Source: Croceimicrobium sp965228705
Lineage (GTDB): Bacteria; Bacteroidota; Bacteroidia; Flavobacteriales; Schleiferiaceae
Assembly (NCBI RefSeq): GCF_965228705.1
Contig: NZ_OZ245832.1
Coordinates: 3,757,866-3,821,865, forward strand
Length of the DNA stretch: 64,000 bases
Direction: 5' to 3'
The notes under the pieces were generated by a model that ran no database searches, was not told the origin of the DNA, and saw nothing but the letters and a program-made list of their open reading frames with translations. Shown here in pieces: positions 61,110 through 64,000 of this stretch (position 1 is the first letter of the stretch; each line of letters starts with the position of its first letter). Made by a program: the position numbers and the translations under genes.

Positions 61110-61886
61110 ATGGCTAAAGAAGTTACTGTTGAAGAAAAGTTACGCGCTCTCTACGATCTTCAGCTCATTGATTCCCGAATTGATAAAATCCGCAGCATCC
61201 GCGGGGAACTACCTTTGGAGGTAGAAGACCTTGAAGATGAGATTGGTGGATTGGAAACCCGTGTCGAAAAGTTAAACGTCGACATCGACGAGTTGGACCA
61301 GGAGGTGAAAGCCAAGAAAAACCTGATTAAAGACTCCGAGGAGAAGATCAAGAAATACGAGTCGCAGCAGAAAAACGTTCGCAACAATCGCGAGTTTGAT
61401 GCACTTTCCAAAGAAATCGAATTCCAGGAATTGGAAATTCAATTGGCCGAAAAACGCATTAAAGAGTTTAAGGCTAAAATTGATAACAAGAAAGAGGCGA
61501 TTGCTGCAGCTGATGAAAAATTAGCGGAGCGTAAATCGCACTTAGAATTCAAAAAAGGAGAATTGGATAGCATCTTGAAGGAAACTCAAGATGAAGAAGA
61601 TCTTCTTTTGAAAGAATCCACCAAGCAGCAAAAGGTAATCGAAGAGCGCTTATTAAAAGCCTACACTCGTTTGCGTAATAGTGCTCGTAATGGCTTGGCC
61701 GTTGTGCCAGTAGAACGCGGTGCTTCAGGTGGTTCATTCTTTACCATTCCTCCTCAGCGTCAATTAGAAATCGCGGCTCGCAAGAAAATCATTACAGATG
61801 AGCATTCCGGTCGTATTCTGGTTGATCCCGAATTAGCACGGGAAGAAGAAGAGAAAATGGAAAAACTTTTTACTTCTAAAAAGTAA
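61110..61886 (+). CDS. Coiled-coil protein with degenerate C4 zinc-ribbon domain
   Basis: 258 residues. A long coiled coil (about 10-185) precedes a C-terminal domain that fits the C4-type zinc-ribbon family. In that family a CxxC pair and a second CxxC pair flank an FxxPPQ stretch. Here the residues are RGASGGSFFTIPPQRQLE and TDEHSGRILVDPEL, with no Cys, so no zinc can bind. Such proteins are cytoplasmic; the exact role is unknown. It is paired with the Nif3 protein. A hairpin follows that may end the transcript. Confidence 0.85.
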   Translation: MAKEVTVEEKLRALYDLQLIDSRIDKIRSIRGELPLEVEDLEDEIGGLETRVEKLNVDIDELDQEVKAKKNLIKDSEEKIKKYESQQKNVRNNREFDALSKEIEFQELEIQLAEKRIKEFKAKIDNKKEAIAAADEKLAERKSHLEFKKGELDSILKETQDEEDLLLKESTKQQKVIEERLLKAYTRLRNSARNGLAVVPVERGASGGSFFTIPPQRQLEIAARKKIITDEHSGRILVDPELAREEEEKMEKLFTSKK

Positions 61887-61904
61887 ATCATATTGCATCT
61901 TTGA

Positions 61905-61929
61905 GGGATCCTTAGTGATCCCTTTTTTT
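61905..61929 (+). terminator. Hairpin plus T7 tract touching the next start codon
   Basis: GGGATC (61905-61910), loop CTTAGT, GATCCC (61917-61922) and seven T (61923-61929). The ATG of the next gene is at 61930. It looks like an intrinsic terminator of the Nif3/coiled-coil pair, but CATCTTTG (61896-61903), a near match to the -7 box, precedes it. The hairpin could then be the 5' end of the next mRNA. Confidence 0.6.
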
Positions 61930-63393
61930 ATGCGACATTTTTACCTACTCATTTTTAGCCTGGCCTTGTTTTCAGGCACCGCACAAAAGGTGGAATTCAA
62001 TAAGGCTATGGAAGACGGCATCAAAGCGATCGCCGAACTTCGCTATAGCGATCTCCATCAAATCCTGAACCGGGAGCGCAAGGCTAATCCTACTAATCGC
62101 GTACCCGATTACCTCGAAGCCGCCGCACTTTGTATTCGTGGTTTCTTCGTGGAGAATGAAGATTGGTATTCAGAGAATGAATCCCGGCTCGAGAAGCTAT
62201 TTGCTCGGGTGGAGGATTTGCCGGATCAAGAGCCTTATAAGCGTGTGTTTTTAGCGGAAATGGCCTTAGGGCGGAGCGGTATCCACGGGAAGTATAAAAA
62301 CAATATTAAGGCGGCCTGGGGTTTTTACCGCGCCTACAATTTATTGGATGATAACCTTCGCGAATTTCCCGATTTTATTCCCACGCTTATTCCTTTTGGG
62401 GTTCTGCAAACCGCGGTAGGTAGCTTGCCTTCGGATTATAAGTCGGTAGCTTCCTTATTTGGCTTTAAAGGCAATATTGAGGAAGGATTAAAAATGATTC
62501 GCAAGGCTTATTATTATAGCCTGGCTGATCCTAAATTGAAGTTTCATCGCGATTATTTTGGCTTTGTATATGCTTATGTGAATTATGAGCTTGAAACGGA
62601 GGAACAGGTTAGCTTATACACCTTAGGGATGGAAGTTGGAGCCTCATCCTTCTTCACTTATCTAGAAGCGCAACAAAAGCTTCGCTCGGGTGAAGCAGCA
62701 GAAGCTTTAAAGCTTTTACAAAATCGCCCTCGAGGTTCTGCTTATCTGGAAGTGCCCTTTTTCGAATATTACACCGGAAAAGTTGCCTTGATGATTAAGC
62801 CGGAACAGGCCTATAAGCACTTGCACTTGTTTTTAGAAACGGCCAAGGATCATGAGCATCGTAAATCGGCATATCGCTATTTAGCTTGGTATCATTTATT
62901 AAATGGTCAGAAGACAGAAGCAGAGGCCTATCGACAAAAGATAATGCAGGAGGCAGAGACCTTAACAGGATCGGATAAGCAAGCTTTGGATGAGGCATTG
63001 CGGGGCTTTAATTTGCATTTAATAAAAGCTAGATTGGACTTTGATGCTGGTCGCTATGCGCGGATCGTAGAAAATTTGAAGCCTGAAGGGGTGGAGGATT
63101 GCTGCCGAAAAAATTGGGAGCGACAAGAATACCATTATCGACGCGCTCGCGCCTTGCAGGAACTGGGTTTAATCGATCAAGCCATCCCCGCCTTTTTAAA
63201 GGCCATGGAGTATAAGGAGCCGGTAAGTTTTAGTTTGGCCAACAGTATTTTACAGGTTGCGATTCTCTTCGAACACAAAGGAAACTGGTCGCAAAGCAAG
63301 CGTTATTTCAAGGAAGCATTAGCCTTGGAGGGTTACCCTTTTCACGAAGGCGTGCAACAAAAAGCAAAAGCCGGATTAGAGCGTTTGCCTTAG
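61930..63393 (+). CDS. Secreted tetratricopeptide-repeat protein
   Basis: 487 residues. ATG 61930 gives a signal peptide (HFYLLIFSLALFSGTAQ); the longer frame uses a GTG at 61915 within the hairpin. The rest is helical, with TPR-like pairs: YKRVFLAEMALGRSGI, YRYLAWYHLLNGQKTEAEAY and AIPAFLKAMEYKEPVSFSLA, then YFKEALALEGY. It should act in the periplasm as a scaffold. There is no enzyme motif and no neighbour that explains it, apart from the following lgt gene. Confidence 0.75.
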   Translation: MRHFYLLIFSLALFSGTAQKVEFNKAMEDGIKAIAELRYSDLHQILNRERKANPTNRVPDYLEAAALCIRGFFVENEDWYSENESRLEKLFARVEDLPDQEPYKRVFLAEMALGRSGIHGKYKNNIKAAWGFYRAYNLLDDNLREFPDFIPTLIPFGVLQTAVGSLPSDYKSVASLFGFKGNIEEGLKMIRKAYYYSLADPKLKFHRDYFGFVYAYVNYELETEEQVSLYTLGMEVGASSFFTYLEAQQKLRSGEAAEALKLLQNRPRGSAYLEVPFFEYYTGKVALMIKPEQAYKHLHLFLETAKDHEHRKSAYRYLAWYHLLNGQKTEAEAYRQKIMQEAETLTGSDKQALDEALRGFNLHLIKARLDFDAGRYARIVENLKPEGVEDCCRKNWERQEYHYRRARALQELGLIDQAIPAFLKAMEYKEPVSFSLANSILQVAILFEHKGNWSQSKRYFKEALALEGYPFHEGVQQKAKAGLERLP

Positions 63394-63427
63394 ATGAATT
63401 TCATAATTTCCCCTGCAAATCATAAAC

Positions 63428-64000
63428 ATGGATCAACTGCTGAGTATCACTTGGGACGCCGGTCGCGGAATTGACCTAGGATTTTTCACCCTCCGTTATT
63501 ACAGTCTGCTCTTCGCCTTAGGCTTCGTGCTGGGATACTTTATTATGAAGCGGATTTTTAAACGCGAAGGCATTCCGGTTGAAAAGCTTGACACGCTCCT
63601 TACCTATGTCGTAGTTGCTACCATAGTAGGCGCGCGCTTAGGCCATGTATTCTTTTATCAGTGGGATTATTATTCGCAGCATCCCGGAGATATTATTAAA
63701 GTTTGGGAAGGCGGATTAGCCAGTCATGGTGCGGCAGTAGCCATCATTATCGCCATGATTATTTATTCGCGTAAGGTTTTGGATAAACCTACCCTATGGA
63801 TATTAGATCGGGTGGTTATTACCGTGGCTTTGGCCGGATGTTTTATTCGTTTGGGCAATTTCGCAAACTCCGAAATTTATGGGGATGTATCTAATTCGGC
63901 CTGGGAAATGGTTTTCACCAATCCGGTTCGCGAACGAATTATAAATACCACGGGAGACGCGATTAGCGAACTTGAGTTTATCGAAAAAGAAGAATACGAA
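63428..64000 (+). CDS. lgt: Prolipoprotein diacylglyceryl transferase (partial)
   Basis: The frame opens at ATG 63428 and continues past the right edge (191 codons seen). Membrane helices alternate with the family motifs: an R-Y-Y-S-L-like first segment (FTLRYYSLLFALGFVLGYF), GARLGHVFFY, GGLASHGAAVA and RLGNFANSEIYG. It transfers diacylglyceryl from phosphatidylglycerol to the Cys of lipoprotein signals, consistent with the lipoproteins in this window. The C-terminal quarter is missing from the window. Confidence 0.95.
   Translation, partial: MDQLLSITWDAGRGIDLGFFTLRYYSLLFALGFVLGYFIMKRIFKREGIPVEKLDTLLTYVVVATIVGARLGHVFFYQWDYYSQHPGDIIKVWEGGLASHGAAVAIIIAMIIYSRKVLDKPTLWILDRVVITVALAGCFIRLGNFANSEIYGDVSNSAWEMVFTNPVRERIINTTGDAISELEFIEKEEYE

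Noticed and set aside
1..64000. tRNA or rRNA genes
   Set aside because: No cloverleaf with a TTCRANYC-type arm or CCA-compatible end was found in the intergenic gaps, and no rRNA-like stretch exists.

Overview
The window comes from a Bacteroidota chromosome, most likely a free-living member of the Flavobacteriales. Several signs point there: two large secreted proteins end in type IX secretion (T9SS) sorting domains; many upstream regions carry the Bacteroidota -7 box TAnnTTTG and lack Shine-Dalgarno sequences; and murA follows a DUF4290 gene and has Asp at the catalytic Cys position. DnaJ and L36 also have the reduced cysteine sets common in this phylum. Assignment below order level cannot be made from the window.

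Region 1 (1-3.5 kb, minus strand) is an overlapping operon of a MATE exporter, BioY and two glycosyltransferases. Region 2 (3.5-9.9 kb) is an AT-rich accessory stretch. It holds four same-orientation copies of an interspersed element, about 360 bp when complete and bounded by GATACTTTTT/AAAAAGTATC. Between the copies lie an esterase with a small secreted protein, and a group of short, unrecognised secreted or membrane proteins, one of which looks split by a homopolymer frameshift. Region 3 (9.9-11.3 kb) is a small ArsR/AHSA1/DoxX operon plus a short acidic protein. Region 4 (11.4-18.2 kb, minus) is a tightly packed chain: grpE, dnaJ, an ABC exporter pair, an MscS channel, a Ppx/GppA phosphatase and a sigma-54-type response regulator without a DNA-binding domain. 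Region 5 (18.3-20.9 kb) encodes two tandem membrane proteins with cytoplasmic helix-turn-helix ends. Region 6 (21-32.8 kb, minus) has a 1576-residue T9SS protein, an ADP-ribosylglycohydrolase, the DUF4290/murA/thioredoxin operon, a PcrA/UvrD helicase and a predicted beta-barrel.

Region 7 (33.7-50.8 kb, plus) is the fused str-S10-spc-alpha ribosomal superoperon. It runs from rpsL to rplQ with secY, infA, rpmJ and rpoA, and without tuf, adk or map. It starts at a clear TTG-N19-TACATTTG promoter and ends at a strong terminator. carA, enolase and a mitochondrial-type citrate synthase follow. Region 8 (54.6-64 kb) has a second T9SS protein, rpsA (S1), an orphan TPR histidine kinase, a Nif3-like protein paired with a degenerate zinc-ribbon coiled-coil protein, a secreted TPR protein, and the start of lgt.

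No tRNA, rRNA, CRISPR array, transposase or prophage gene was seen. The least explained material is the repeat family of region 2. It has nested inverted termini and a GNRA-like hairpin kept in three copies, and it surrounds unrecognised genes.
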